Below, in pieces: positions 1 through 13,467 of a DNA stretch of 64,000 nt. The translations under genes and the position numbers were made by a program. Where the stretch lies: NCBI GenBank assembly GCA_008711295.1, contig VUYV01000004.1:2639129-2703128 (forward strand), written 5' to 3'. The stretch is from Anarhynchus alexandrinus. Taxonomy: Eukaryota; Chordata; Aves; Charadriiformes; Charadriidae. A model generated the notes under the pieces. The model made no database searches and had not been told where the DNA came from. It saw only the letters and a program-made list of their open reading frames with translations. How positions within the stretch are numbered: position 1 is the first letter of the stretch; every line of letters starts with the position of its first letter.

Positions 1-3000
1 ATTTACAATAGCACCATCTGGTGTCTCTCAGTGATTTTATAGTTATGGTAAGTGTAGCAGATTAAAGAAGTTAGCACACAGAAATTACCACAGTATGAAA
101 CAGTCATGTCCTGTCATTTCTGCTACTCTGTCCCAACTCTTCACAATGAACAAATGATGCCATTTGGTTCTTTCCCTGTGATCTCACAGTTGTCCACATC
201 CGATGAATTTAGGGTTTGCTTTGTTTGCAAAAGGAGGGCGATTTATATCTTTTTTGCCTGCATTCGAACTTGGGCTGAATGAGAAAAATCAGGAAGCTGC
301 CTGTGCAAACCAGTGTTAATACGTTAAGCAGGTTTTTGATCAGCCTATATTCCAGGTGCATCTGGAAAAGTTGCCTGTCACCCGCTCTCATGCTTGGCTC
401 TTTCTCAGAGGTACACCTGCAGTCCTTGCATTCTCAGAATATAAAGAAGTATTTTCCTCAAAGGATGCACATCTGAAACGCAGCAGATCTTAGTGAACTG
501 GACATTAGACAATGCTAAGGAAATAATTCTTCAGTTCCCAGGCAGACCAATGACCTTGGAAAAGTGAGTTCAGTACTTTATTCATCTCTTCTTGCTATAG
601 CATTCTGGTTTATTAAGTATGTCTAGTATCCCATCTAATGGGGACCAGCCTTTATAAATATGTACAACAACTTCTTTCTAAGTGAGTGTCTCCTGTGACT
701 GAACTCTTAGGGAACCTATTCCTGAAATTAATCTTGAATGCTCTAATTAGAATAGTAGCAGTTACATAATTCTCTAATGGCTACTTTGAAGAAACAATTA
801 CTGTCTTTATTATGATAACCCTCCAGATGAGATACTACAGTTGACAAAAGATTATTAAACAAGTTATTTTTCAGTCACTGACTTACTCAGCCCATAGCTT
901 GTACATATAGTGGTGAAAGCTAACATGTCAGCATTTAGAAGTGTTGTAATACAGTGGCCTACTTTTTAATACTTTTTGGACAGTACAATCTTGCAATAGA
1001 TTGAGTGTTTTTTAGTAAATCAATGGTAATTCCACTATAACTAGGTCTTTCTAAGATTTTATAAGGTGTGATTAGAATACAGAATTGTAAACCTTTTATT
1101 TCATTTTATCTCAGAAATTAGCATAGGAGGTCACAGTCTAAGACAATGGGCATTGTTTCCCAGAGCAAATTGAGTTAATCCAATTTGTGTCTTTTTACAG
1201 CTACGCTTGTCAGTCAACAAGAAATGTGACTTTAGGATAAGCAATGTCAAGTCTATGCTAAAGTCTGAAAAAAAAGCAGAAGGAAAAATTAAATCCTGGC
1301 TTCCCAGACACAAGATATTTCAGTGCTTAAGAATATGGGAAATGGAACTGTGGAAGGAAAGATGGCAGAAAGAAACATTCAAAAAATTGTTCTAGCAAGC
1401 AAGAGCATAAGACTGCAAATAGTGCATAGCTTCTCTTTCAAGGAGGAGTGAGTTACAAGAAAATGATACTGCTCTGGAGGAATATATCTTTTGATCTAAC
1501 TTGCTTGTCACTGGATAAATTTAAACATCGAGGACAAGAGATTCTTGTACACAGTTTTCTCTCAGTTTGCTGTACTGTGTTCTGATGGTCACCCTTTCAC
1601 AAGTCTCAGTACATCTGTTATGTTATATTAAGCTAAGACTGTATTGGGCTATTATTTTGCAGCAACCAGTGATGGATTCATGCCTTAATTACACATCAGT
1701 TAGAAAGCTCAGATGGTCTGAATTTTCTGAACATTCATGTAAAATACAAAACACAAGTGAATAACAGGGTCCTCTGTACACCCTGGGCCAAGCAGCCATA
1801 CATCAAAGTCTTCCCTCTAGTAAAAGACAATGAGTCACTTGTCTTCCTCACACCATCTCTTGAAGTCTAACTTACAAGTCCGGGTTGCCTTGTTCCTGCT
1901 TCCAACAGTTTCCCTGTAAGAACACCCCTGAGGCTAAACGAAGCCAGACTAGTAAAGTCATTGTAAGGCCTTCAAGTTGTGGGTACTGTGCTGCAAGAAG
2001 TCTTCTGGATGAGACATAGAACAAAACCCTTTATCATTTATGGTCAACAAATTCTTCATAGAACTTTGTTAAGGAAGATGTAGAAACCTTACTGCTTTGT
2101 CCCATGTCCTTACCTTTTCTGTCTAACTCCTACTGCGGGTTCACAAAATAAAGGTAATCTTTTCTCCCTGTCGTTCTTTAGTGTTTCTTGTCCCACTGAA
2201 AGCAGTGTTATTTGGGCTAGAATAATTTTTATTTCTACAATCCTTGGGTTGTATCTACTTGTAAAATATCTTGGCAAGAAAGGCATTGCAGGAATGTAAG
2301 GATATTGTCATAAGACTAGCTAAAACCAGTTCGCTCAGTTCTTCTCTCTAGTGATAGCCATCTGAAGAAGTGAGTAGTCATTGAAATTTTGAATTAGTTT
2401 TGTGCATTATAACTTCACTGGATAGTTCCTTTTCCTCTGCTATGGATAACACAAAGATACTTTCTAAAAAGACAGTGGACCAAGTTTTCTAATCAGATTC
2501 TTATACCCTGGTGAGTCTGCAGACCATTTTCTAATAGAATTGAGGCATGGGCTATGGAGCTAAAATAGAATAGGCTATTAAAAATGCTATCATTATAGAA
2601 GCTTATAATAACAATACTAAAAAAATTCCATGATAGAGAAGAACCCACTTAGAAAAAAGATGCATTAAGTCAGAGTCACTGCTACTCACAAAAAGCTTGC
2701 AGTGAGAGAGCGTGATCTATAGAAGGAAGGTCTTGTATCCGGGAAAACAGATGCTTCTATAATGCCACAATTCAGTAGATTCAACTACAACTCAAAAAAA
2801 CCCATGTAATAATGACTAAATCACTGATGTTTATCTGATCTCAGACTGGCTGTATAATAGTCATACTTGGGATTCTCTAAATAGGTTACTTATGAGCAAA
2901 GCCTTAAAGCATACAAGCAACAGCATAACAAATCTAAAAAGTAGTTTTCTGCATTTTTATGTCCTTCAACACTCATTTGTTCACTTGAGCCATGTGCTGT

Positions 3001-6000
3001 GTTGGCAAGTCTCCATCCAAGTGCTAGTTTGTATCAACAGACTGTACTGGAGTCTCAAAAAGAGAACATGGAGAGAGCAGCTGCATATTTCATCTGGCAT
3101 TGTCATGGCATTATTGCATTTCAGCACCATAAGATTGTAGTTTAGTATGTGCTGCTGTCAGTGCTAAACTGGAAAGAACTTTGTTGATCCCCTGTAAGTT
3201 ATGTTGGTAGCACAAAGTGAGGGATTTTTACCACATAGAGATCTTCAAAGCGCCTCAGTTCTTCTCTGTAGTTTGATAAAATAAACAATTCTCCAGAAAG
3301 ATTTCTTTCTCTTCAAATAACACTATTTGCCACTTTCTAGTTGAATGTATTTGTGAAATTAAGTTAACAATGCTTTGCTGAAATGTCCCATTGAATACCC
3401 ACATCCTTGATATATTCACTGATCCTTCCACGGTCATCATCCAGCGTTTGGGGAAAAGCTCACAATAATCTTTTATCTTCACCTATGTCTTAGTTACTTT
3501 AAAAGATGCGGTGAGTGTGAGATAAAAATCCCCATGAAAAATGTTAAGTATCTTGAACAAATTAAATGCGTGTGCCTAACAATACATACCCTTACATCAA
3601 TGTTGGGCTATCACCAGCCCTTACTATAGAACTGTTTCTCATTCATAGAAGATCTGCTTAGAAATTCATAGCACATTTTGTCCATTACTGTTTGAAAGCC
3701 TCATGGTTATTGAATGTTGTCCCTTCTCAAGGTTATATCCTTACAGTGGTGTCAGGCACAGAGTACTTACTTTCCTAAGCAGAAATTTGGCAGTATGCCC
3801 TTTTGTAGCTGGGTAACAGTTCCTGGGTAACTATCAGGATTACTTCACTATGTTCAACTGGGGGTTAGTTACTGAAGGACTTTTGCTAGAGAGGCTAATT
3901 AAAAAGATCCACACCACAGTTATTTAATAGCAAAATATTATTTGTTCACTAATTCAAAGAAACAAAGTTTGCAGGCCCAGGTGTTAATGCAAAAAAGAAT
4001 GTTTGGGTTTTTTATATGCATGTTCCCAGTCTAAACTTCCACTCTCTATAATTTACATAAATCCAGATTAGTCTCCCCCTCAGGGGGAACAGCCTACATT
4101 GCTTGCAGCACATTCTTTCTGTCTGTGAGTCTTCCCAGCCTGTCAGCTCAGTAATTGACACATTCTGGGAAACCTCTCTTGGCTAACCCAAAGCTCCCTC
4201 CCTTTTCTAGTTCTTTGAGGTTTTAGGCTTCTTTGATCCCCCACTTAGCCTTGGGAAGAGTACCCATTCTAGCCTGGATGGAGCCAGCTCATTAGCTTTT
4301 CTCCAAGTGATGACCCAGCCATTATTATCTTAACTACTTTGAAGCCATGTATCTGAAGCTATTCTTATCTGTGTCATTGTTTTACATTTCCTCTTTGGTC
4401 CTTTAACAACCCTTTATAGTCTGCTTTGATTTAACTCTCTCCAGGCAGGCAGGAAGCAATATTGAATTGAATAGGGAAACATTTATAACAGGAAGGAACT
4501 AACTTAAGACATAAAATGTATTCCTGATGAGAAAAACATATTTTTTTTCCCAACATCTTTTTCATCTTCCCTCTGAAATGATGAAATCAGATAGGTAAGT
4601 GGGAGTGCTTATTAGGTCTGATATTAGACAGATGCATGCATGTGAGCTAGAAGACTAGAGTAAGACCCTTTTGTTTTCTTTTCTCTGCATAGAGATATGT
4701 ATGGTCAAATTCTGTGGTCCCTCTTAAAACATTGTAAGATTTCACAAAACCATAATCATATATAAATCATCAATTAGTAAATTTCCTCCAAAAATCCCAC
4801 CATTTCTGGTAAATCAGGATCAGGAATTCTAGTGAGTCCTTTTCTTGGACTTCCAGTTGTAAAGAGTGTACGCAGTCCTTCCTCAGGTAACCTCATACTG
4901 AAAAACCCAAGCAGGTCAGCATAACAGCCACAGGGAACACCTATTTGACTTAGAAAGAACAAGGACAATGTCTGAATTTTAAAAGATCTGAGCATCGCCT
5001 GCCTTCGCTCTACTCCACTTTAAATCAACTCTAAAAATCCCAGCAAGTCCATGGAAGAAAATTTAAGACAGTGTTAAGGTATTCTGAAAACACCATCCAA
5101 AATCTCTAAGCAACTACAGCAATTTGTAATGTTATCTTTAGGTGTGAAGAAGGCATTAGTATATCTATATCAAGATCTGATATTTTGTCACTGTTGTTCT
5201 TCTAGATAATTTAATTACAAGAAACATGAGCTATTTTCACAGATTCAATCTAATTAAAATTAAATATGAGCCAGATGGTTTGTAAACATTTTGAAAGCAT
5301 AGGTTATTTACTTAAAAAAATGGAAAAGTCATGGGTAGGCAGTGCTCCATATCTAATGAATTTGAGACAGGATACTGTGAAAGTTTTGTAATGAGGTGTT
5401 CTTTGTGGCAGAAGCTTAAATGAACAATGCCTTATGATGAAGACTAATTTAGATAACTGGCAGTGCAGTTTATATGCTAGGCTCCAAAATGTGACAAGTT
5501 GGTGTTGCGTACATTGCTTTATCAACGGAACATTCAAGAAAGAGTAGCATGTAGAAAGCTCATAGAAGAGACTAAAAAGATATTTTATTGATATTTGGTA
5601 AGATAAAAAAGCTAAAGTGCAATAAAATAGGCAGGTAAGTGAAACAGGCACTGACAATGATATTCTTTCTGAACACTGGTCTTGGACAAAATATTTCAAA
5701 TATCAGAATGACACTTTGCTTTGTTTGCAAACAATTTAGGCACATAGGGATGGAAAAGGAAAAAGATATATGTCATCTGTAAAGATCGAATCAAATAGTA
5801 TGCAAAATTACCAGAGAAACTTTCCTGTGTTTGTTTTTAATATCACAATATCTAACTTTGCTGTTAGAATGTATATTAATCCACTTAAAGGTGAGAAACC
5901 AAGAGAAAGAATTGAGAGGAGGTGAAGGAAAATGGCTATAAACAAAGCATTCCCAAGTAAACCACTGGGGCTTATGAGACTGTAGCAGAACTTGCTCTGA

Positions 6001-7127
6001 AGTCTAAGTTAGTACATTGATGAGACTTTTTCATTTTTTTGGACATATTGAGGAAAAATTCCTGGAGTTAACAAGAACTAAGGGATTGTAACTGGATTCA
6101 ATTATTTCCTTCTCCCTGTCTTTTTCACTGAGGAACAGCTGTAGAGAAGATATTTCAGCAGCTCAGACTAACACAGGAAAGCAATGAAATGTCTGAAGAA
6201 CCTAGGTCAATGCACTATACTAAATTTCAACAAAATAATTATGAACATAGACTGCTGACTGAAAATAATTTTTATCTCACATGGTTTATTCCTGACAGCA
6301 AAATTAAGACTTTGATTTTTAAATGGTCACAATGGCTATGCCTCTACTTTGGAATAGAAGCTTGAAGTGTGCAAACATCCCAGCAACATCCCAACTCCAT
6401 AGTAGTACAAGACCATGGCAAACACTACCTCTAGCTCCCACAGTGTGAGTTTTTGGAAAGGAAACTTGAGCATATGAAATGAGAAATGGGGTCCTTCAGT
6501 AGATCACCTTATTTGGGGAGTTTGACACCTGGTGCTGTGGAGCTCCTTGCAGAGGACACCTAACCCACAGTCCAGAAAAGAACTAATGACCACTGATGAC
6601 ATGCCCCAAAATGGAAGAACCAGAAGTGTTAAGACTAGCCACAAATCCCACAAGGGTTGCTTGATATCTTGGTATTGTAGCCTAAGATCTAGAAATGGGA
6701 AACATTTTGGTACTTTCACTCCAGAAAAGATAGATAGACCATGTAAAACCAGAAAGGGAACAGAGGTTTAGCTAAACCTATAAAAATTGCAACTGCAAAA
6801 TCAAATACTGACTACCATAACCAAAAAAGCCACATTAACTTGTAAAAGGCAACCCTAACAAACATAAGACCAGAATAACAGAAATACTTCAGTCTCTTTA
6901 ACTAATATATATACTGATTAGATCTCACAACAAAATCTGAAAACTGGCAATGAGTAGAGATGCCCAAATACCTATTTTGCTTATATTTTATTGTTTGAGT
7001 AATAACATTAGTCTTAATGCAGGAGGGATTTAGTCCTTTTGTAATTTTCCCCACACTTCAAGTGAATTTCACCTGTGGAAGTATGAATGATTGACTCTTT
7101 GTGAATATTTGCACTTGTAAAGTATCA
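1..7127. other. Intergenic or upstream DNA, no supported gene
   Basis: AT-rich unique-looking sequence. Open frames here are short (the longest is about 131 codons on the minus strand at 5304-5699) and show no recognisable domain, plausible splice structure or promoter. A somewhat GC-richer stretch lies at about 4060-4450 and includes a short hairpin at 4074-4088 (six-base C/G arms, three-base loop). I could not assign that stretch to a repeat family. No other structure is supported. Confidence 0.7.
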
Positions 7128-7768
7128 TGGTTTGGGCTGGACTGGCCACGGAGATGAACAACAGATGGTCTCCATCACCTCTCCCTCCAATGAGAGGAGG
7201 GACATAGAGAAAGAGACTTATGAGTTTAGAAGGAACTGAACTACTTTAATTAAATATTCATAATAAAATGAAAAGAAAATAATGAAAAATGTACAATATA
7301 TACAAAACCAGTATTGAGCTACCAGGATGATGATCATGTCACTGGCAGGCACTGGGAAAGTCCCAGACTGGACTCAGTGACAAACAGGAACTGGATTCCA
7401 TATCTGGATTGAGGAATGCACAGATTGGGATCAAAGGCAGATGAACAGAGTCTTCCTTGGATGCCAGCCATTGAAGGAAGAGAGCTGACCCTTTGATCCC
7501 TCAGCTTTTATACTGAGCATGAGGCAGATGGGATGGAATACCCTGTTGGTCAGTTTTGGGTCTCCTGTCCTGTCCGCTCCTCCCTGCAGGTATGACCCCT
7601 CTATACTTTTCCACTTCCAACCGTCCAACAACAAGGCACATAACAAAGTTAGCTGCCCTTGGTTGTTATAGCAATAAGTATAAGCAAGAGTCTCTCTGCA
7701 TTACATTCCTTGGCATAAATTACAAATAATCAGGTCTCATCATACTGAGGACAAAGAGTGTCTCCACA
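7128..7768 (-). mobile_element. LTR-like block, probable solo LTR of an avian endogenous retrovirus
   Basis: The block starts TG and ends CA when read as a retroviral LTR, and is about 641 bp long. Read on the minus strand it has a TATAAAAG box (7505-7512 on +) flanked by the inverted pentamers CTCAG and CTGAG, then a GC-balanced segment, then an AT-rich part with an ATTAAA-type poly(A) signal near the other end. This order of promoter, transcript start and poly(A) signal is that of an LTR in minus orientation. The sequence resembles an LTR family I associate with bird genomes, from memory and without a search. I see no gag, pol or env coding sequence nearby, no clean primer-binding site or polypurine tract, and no exact target-site duplication (flanks tatca and atatg). 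It is therefore most likely an old solo LTR, and the ends may be off by some bases. A 71-codon minus frame inside it is not a gene. Confidence 0.65.
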
Positions 7769-8460
7769 ATATGCTGTTAATTTCAGAGTTCAGTTACTTA
7801 GAAGAGGCATAGCTAAAAAGTGGTTCGTGCTCACGGGTACCATGTCCACCTCAAAGAGTTTGCTGGACAGCACTTGATGAAGCTCAAACAAGGACAAAAA
7901 GACATGTGATTTCTTAGCCAAGAGAATACAGAAAGACATAATGGCAAAAGAAAAATGGAGAAATCAAAATTTGTATTTAAATCTGTATAGGTAGATATTC
8001 CCCTTTGCATTATGCATTGAGCGGTATGTGAAATACCTATGGGATTATTTTTCCAAAGGTGAAGCAGGATCCAGCATATGTGACAATAATTGCAGAAGCA
8101 TTTGTATTAGGTTGGAAGTAAACATTTTAAAAGAATATATGAATAGCATCAAAACAAGTTTTAAAATGTTCTGATAGGAAGTGTTTTTAAAAAGTTTCAT
8201 ATGTTGTTATGTCAGGAGGCATCAGCTTCAAAGGAGTCAGCAATTCAATTCTAAAACTTCTGCCCTAATGTCTTTTCCTAAAGTTGACTAAACACAGAGA
8301 GGATTTGTGAGCTGTTTACTTGGCAGTAAAAATTCAGTCAAAGTCAGCCAAAGACCTGTTGTGGACTCCTGGTTCTCACTTTTCCCATTCCTCATCCCAG
8401 TGATTATTGCAGCAGTGAAAACCCTGATTAGCTACTGTTTGTTGTGATGGAGCTAATATA

Positions 8461-8477
8461 CTGCTGTGACACAGCAG
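8461..8477. repeat. 17-bp palindrome, CTGCTGTG-A-CACAGCAG
   Basis: Perfect eight-base arms around a single A. Such odd palindromes can be binding sites for dimeric transcription factors. The outer TGC/GCA half-sites recall large-Maf recognition elements, although the core does not match exactly. It lies in a unique-looking stretch (about 8340-8520) that also has a GATTAG site. A function is inferred only from shape. Confidence 0.4.
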
Positions 8478-11400
8478 CCAAAAGGTATACATAATATAAT
8501 GGAATACCTCTGTCATCACTAGACAGAAGGTTGAGTCTTCTGCCGTCTCCAATGAGTATTCTTTTTCTACATCATAGATTTAGCTATAGACATCTACAGG
8601 TACATTCATGAAGAAAAATAAACAGAGATGGAATTACATCACTGCTTGTGAAAGTGATTTCCCATCTAGAAAATAAGATAACAATTTTTAGTAATCTTTG
8701 TAATGCATTTTGGGGTCATGTGCATTGGTGCTAGGAATAGTCATAAATATTTTTCTCTATTAGAATCAAATATTAAGCATGATTTTACTTTAAATCAAGG
8801 TAATTTTGCCAGTAGCTTCAACAAATTCAGGAAAATTTCATATATCCTTTGATGCCTCTGCTTTTATGGCACATTGAAGCCTATTGACTTTTTAAGGCTG
8901 CCACTGTGGACAATAAATTATTTACTAATTATTATATGGGTGGGTGTGACTATGTTGCACCATAATGTTAAAGCATTACGTCAGGTGAAGTGTGGAACAT
9001 AGCATGCTTTGATTAAACATGCTCCTTTTTTGATGAATGTGTCCTTCCCTGTACATCAGGCTTGGACAGAGGGCTGAGTGAATGGCAAATTACTGTCATC
9101 ATCATGGTGGCTAGTCATGAAGAAAATGGCTTTCTGATTTCACTAATTTACTTTTCACTCTGTCCCCAAATGACAGTTTTCGTTTATCACACCATCTTAG
9201 TTCTGACATGTTTTCTTCCCTCTATGGATTAAGCACATTAGTTATGCAACAACTGTTTGAAATTTCTACAGTGGTTGAGTTCAAGATTCAAGACACTCTC
9301 TGGGGCTAGGTAAAGAAGACAGAATATCGACTTCCTACAGGGAATAACTCCAGCAGAATGTCTCTCTCATAGAGACAGCTTCAGAAAAAAAGTAATATAT
9401 TTTACTGTCTAAGGAAAGGGAAATCACCAGGATTTTAACCAGAGAACTACTTCAATTGTATAGAACACACTTAATTCATCCTGGGCCTCATGGATCTCCA
9501 AAAGAAGGTAACTACTTGTCAAGCTTTTTTCTTCCCCCAAATAGCTTTTTTCATCTCACTAGTGTTCCCCCTACACCTAACTGACATCTCTTCTCAGCAG
9601 GGTTTCCATTTAATGTAATATCTTTGTTCTGAGACTGTATCAGAAACCCATGAGGCATTAGCAAATCACAGGGCCAAACTTTCTTATAGTATGTAGATAA
9701 AATGTCTCAACTCATTGATTTCACTAGGCACCTAAATAACTTTTGCTGTGCTCTCCCCCCTGTTTCAGGACAAGCATGAATTTTGTTTACAGGACTAATT
9801 TCCGTTTCCAGGCCATATCTACAGATAACTTTACATTAATTGTATGTAAATACATTCCTGGGTCCAGTAAGCTGACATAAACCAACATTTTTTCACAGAT
9901 TTCCATGGTCCATGACTGGAAATGAAGAGGTCTAGTATAGCTTATATGTGACATTCAGTTATTTCACTTGGTATGCTCTAAGAATATACCTAACTATTGC
10001 CATGGTGGTAATTTTATAAGGCCCCACAAAAAAAAGAAAATAGAACACGAGCCATACAACCATTTCTAAAGTGTCAACATTTAAACAGTAGCTTCTATTT
10101 AGTCTGCAGTGTTTTCTTGCTTTCTTGCTTCAGTTACAGTTCTCCAACATTTAATTAGCTGCCTCCAACTGGATATCATATCATGTCATACTTAATGCAT
10201 GTCTGTATCAGATGTTAGCTCTACCTTCAGCAAATATATACTTGTTTTATTTATGGAAAATACTGTTGCAGTAATAGAAGAATGTAGAGTCCCTAGGAAA
10301 CAGGCTTTTTCATAATTGAGAATAGAATTTTAAACACAAGGATGTAAATACAGAGTATCCAAAACCCTAGTTCTAAATGACTAAAAGGTTTCAGTGAAAT
10401 GCCTATGGGAATGAAGTAATATTTGCAACTTACTTAAAAATATCTTCTCCAATGTTTTCTCCAATGTGTTAATGGCTCAGGAAATTTAATTTACATACAA
10501 AAGCACAAAGTGGAAAGCAGTTTTCTTTGAACACATATAGTACTTTTTCTGGATATATTAGGGTATATTGCAAGTGCTTCAAATGAAGATATATGAGGAA
10601 CATACTAGTAAGAGTTCATTAAATTCTTTTACTAAATCCCAAACAATCATGTTTAACTTGAAGGTTTCCATGTTCAAAGAGATCCTACTTTCATCTTCTA
10701 CGTCTCTAAAGTAGGCTGCAGGAGAAAAGGCTGAAGCAATGTACCTTTCCTTTTTTTTTAACTTGAAGGACAGTGAAGATCCTTCCAGATAGAGCTTCTT
10801 TCCCTTCTTATTTTCTTCTACAGGAAGAATATGCATATTTCATCACATTTTCTTCTTAAACTGTTTCACACCTACCAGGAGATGTCTGTACTCCGTCAAC
10901 ATGGGGTCTACTAACTGAAAAAATACTCACTATATCTAACTAATTTCCATAACAAAGAAAATAAATACTGATTTGGGAACTGTTGCTGTCCAAGCGCTTC
11001 ACACTTAGAATTGTATTTCCATTGTTCTGCACATGAACTTATTTTGCAGAAGGCACAGCTACTTACAGCCATCACCTATGTAGGAAATTTGTTGACTGTT
11101 TTACAGGAGGAAAGAAACAGAATTTTTGAGAGACTACTTGATGTACCTCACAGGCTGCTATGCATCAGTGGACAACACTGATTGGCCAAGACAGTGCAAC
11201 AGAAGTGATATTGATCACTTCTGATAACTGAATTCTGATCTAAGGATGAATAATTTTAGGCTGAGGATTTCAGCACCACATGAGTCACACCTATTGTTAT
11301 TAAATTAATAAGAGCAGGAAGTCTCACTGCCCTGAACAGACGGGGGTATCTCAGTGTTCCTACCCAGAGGATGTAAATAAAATAGCTATGTCATGAATAT

Positions 11401-13428
11401 TTTCTTTTACTCTTTACAGTTGCTATTACAGGATTTTTTATATCTTGCTTGTGATAAAACCCAGTCCCCATAGTCCATTCACTGAGATCACTGTATTACA
11501 CGTATAACAGTAGTACAAGATGATGCTGTTGGATTTAACTGAGAGTCCCCACTAGCTGACAGGCAGGTGAACATTTTGAAAATGGCTTATTCACCTCTTC
11601 ATCAGCCTTTTTTTTATTAGAATGACATTAAGGCACAGTAAATAAAAAAACACCAACACTCAGTGATTCTCTAAAGAGTAACACTAGTACTTGCATCATT
11701 GCCATGATACCTCACATACTATTTGTTAGTTTAAAAAGTAGTAATAGAAAAAACTGTAGGAACAGTGTGAGTTTTTCAACTTGATCTGTTGTTTATCATT
11801 CTATTGAAATAAATTTTGAAATAATATAAGCCCATACTTTTTGTTTGATCTTTTAATATATTATTAATTGCAAGTAGAATATTCAAGAGAAACTAATTGA
11901 GAAAAGCTTTAAACCTCATATCAGTGTCTGAAGATTTTAGGAACTGGACCTAGAAAACGGTATTGGTCTATTAATAAATATCAAGGACATTTTTTCACAG
12001 TTCTGTTAAATACTAAATGCTCCCATTAGCTGAAAGTGTGTTATTTTGCAGTCAGAAGGGTGTTAACCTTTTGGTTGTATGGGAACAATAATAAATCCAT
12101 CCTCTTCTAACATGGTTTATCAGGTAATGATGATATTTTAATAAATAACAATGAGCTCTTTATTCAACAGTACATAAAACATAACTAGAATTTTGTTTAA
12201 TGACTCATAACAGTAATTCTTTATTTTGCTGCTTTTTTTTTTTTTATTAATTCCCTGACCTATTGTCCCTGGTATCCATAAGATACTTATGTGTAATCCT
12301 TAAAAAGTGAGATTTATCATCATGTCTTTGAAGTAAAAGGATCACAAGCCTCTTTCCTGATGGCTAAGATATATTTTTCAAGTCAGTGCACAATTTTTAA
12401 GTGTTTCTTTTCTTGTTCAGAGACCACCAATGTCATTCTACTCAGCACACAATAATTTACCAGTGCTCACCATCTGTGGACAGCTGTAGGATAGGATCAA
12501 AAGGCAAGGGAGATCTTTAAGCTTGTACTTTCAGTGATTTGCCTGAGCTGTTAGCTTGTGAGCTCTCAGTATGCTATGAACTAAATAACACTGTGCTCAG
12601 AATAACTGATGACAGTGATATCTCAGACATTATCAATGTCTCTGGTAATTACTGACTTTTTTTAAAAGTAATTTCTGCATTACAAAATTAGATGTCTTTT
12701 CCAGAGTGACTAGAAGCTTCAGGTAATACCAATACTACAATATCTGCAAAGCATTTCTTAGCGCAAAACCACTTGCAGAAAGGCTTCCAGACATAACACA
12801 AAGATAACACAGAGGTCAGCAACATTTTCTGTCTATGTGGAATTACCTGGGAGTATCAGTTTTCCAGAAAACTGGTCCAAGGTCCATGTAATACAACAAA
12901 AAATATTTTCTTTTTGACTGTGATGTACTTTGGGTAAATACTGCTGACCTATAATGAGTGTCCACGTCAGAAAAATCACATTTAGGAACCAACAATAAAG
13001 GTACCAGGCTTAAAAAGCAAGAACTGAAGGAAGAGTTTATTTGCTTGTTTAACCTGGAAGAGATCCTTCCGATTCTAGAAGAGCTGATATGTTGATAAAA
13101 GCACAGAGGAATACTTCTGCCCAACATGCTGCTATACCAATATGAAGTGGACAGCTCAACCCGCCAGCTTCCCATACAGTTGTTTCTGTGTATTTGTTCT
13201 CCACCAATCAATGACAACTTCAGCTTGTGAAAAATGGGAAGGGATGGCCATACTGTTTTTATCAGTCCCACTTTCTCTGGAGGTGGTGAAAGGAATCCAA
13301 TCTGAGCCCAATGTTGCTTTTGCTAGTGGAACATACAAGGGAAGAAAATTAGTAAAATAGGCATCTACAGTGATGTTTTGGAAATCACTGTTCTTATGTT
13401 ATCTGATTGCTGAATTCTTCTGGACTCT

Positions 13429-13467
13429 CTGCAGCTGTAGTTCTGTATAAAAGCAGCTAAGCTGCAG
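13429..13467. repeat. Inverted repeat flanking a TATAAAAG box
   Basis: Eight-base arms CTGCAGCT (13429-13436) and AGCTGCAG (13460-13467) enclose a 23-base loop that includes TATAAAAG. The arms are perfect. I see no gene downstream that would use the TATA-like box, so it may be accidental or the remnant of a degraded mobile-element promoter. Confidence 0.35.

Noticed and set aside
5304..5699. 131-codon minus-strand frame with hydrophobic stretches
   Set aside because: Hydrophobicity comes from AT-rich codons. No recognisable motif, and nothing nearby suggests a gene.
12843..13271. 142-codon minus-strand frame
   Set aside because: No domain, signal, splice pattern or promoter. Its composition is that of the surrounding AT-rich DNA. 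It is the longest frame outside the island, but a frame of this size is plausible by chance in 64 kb.
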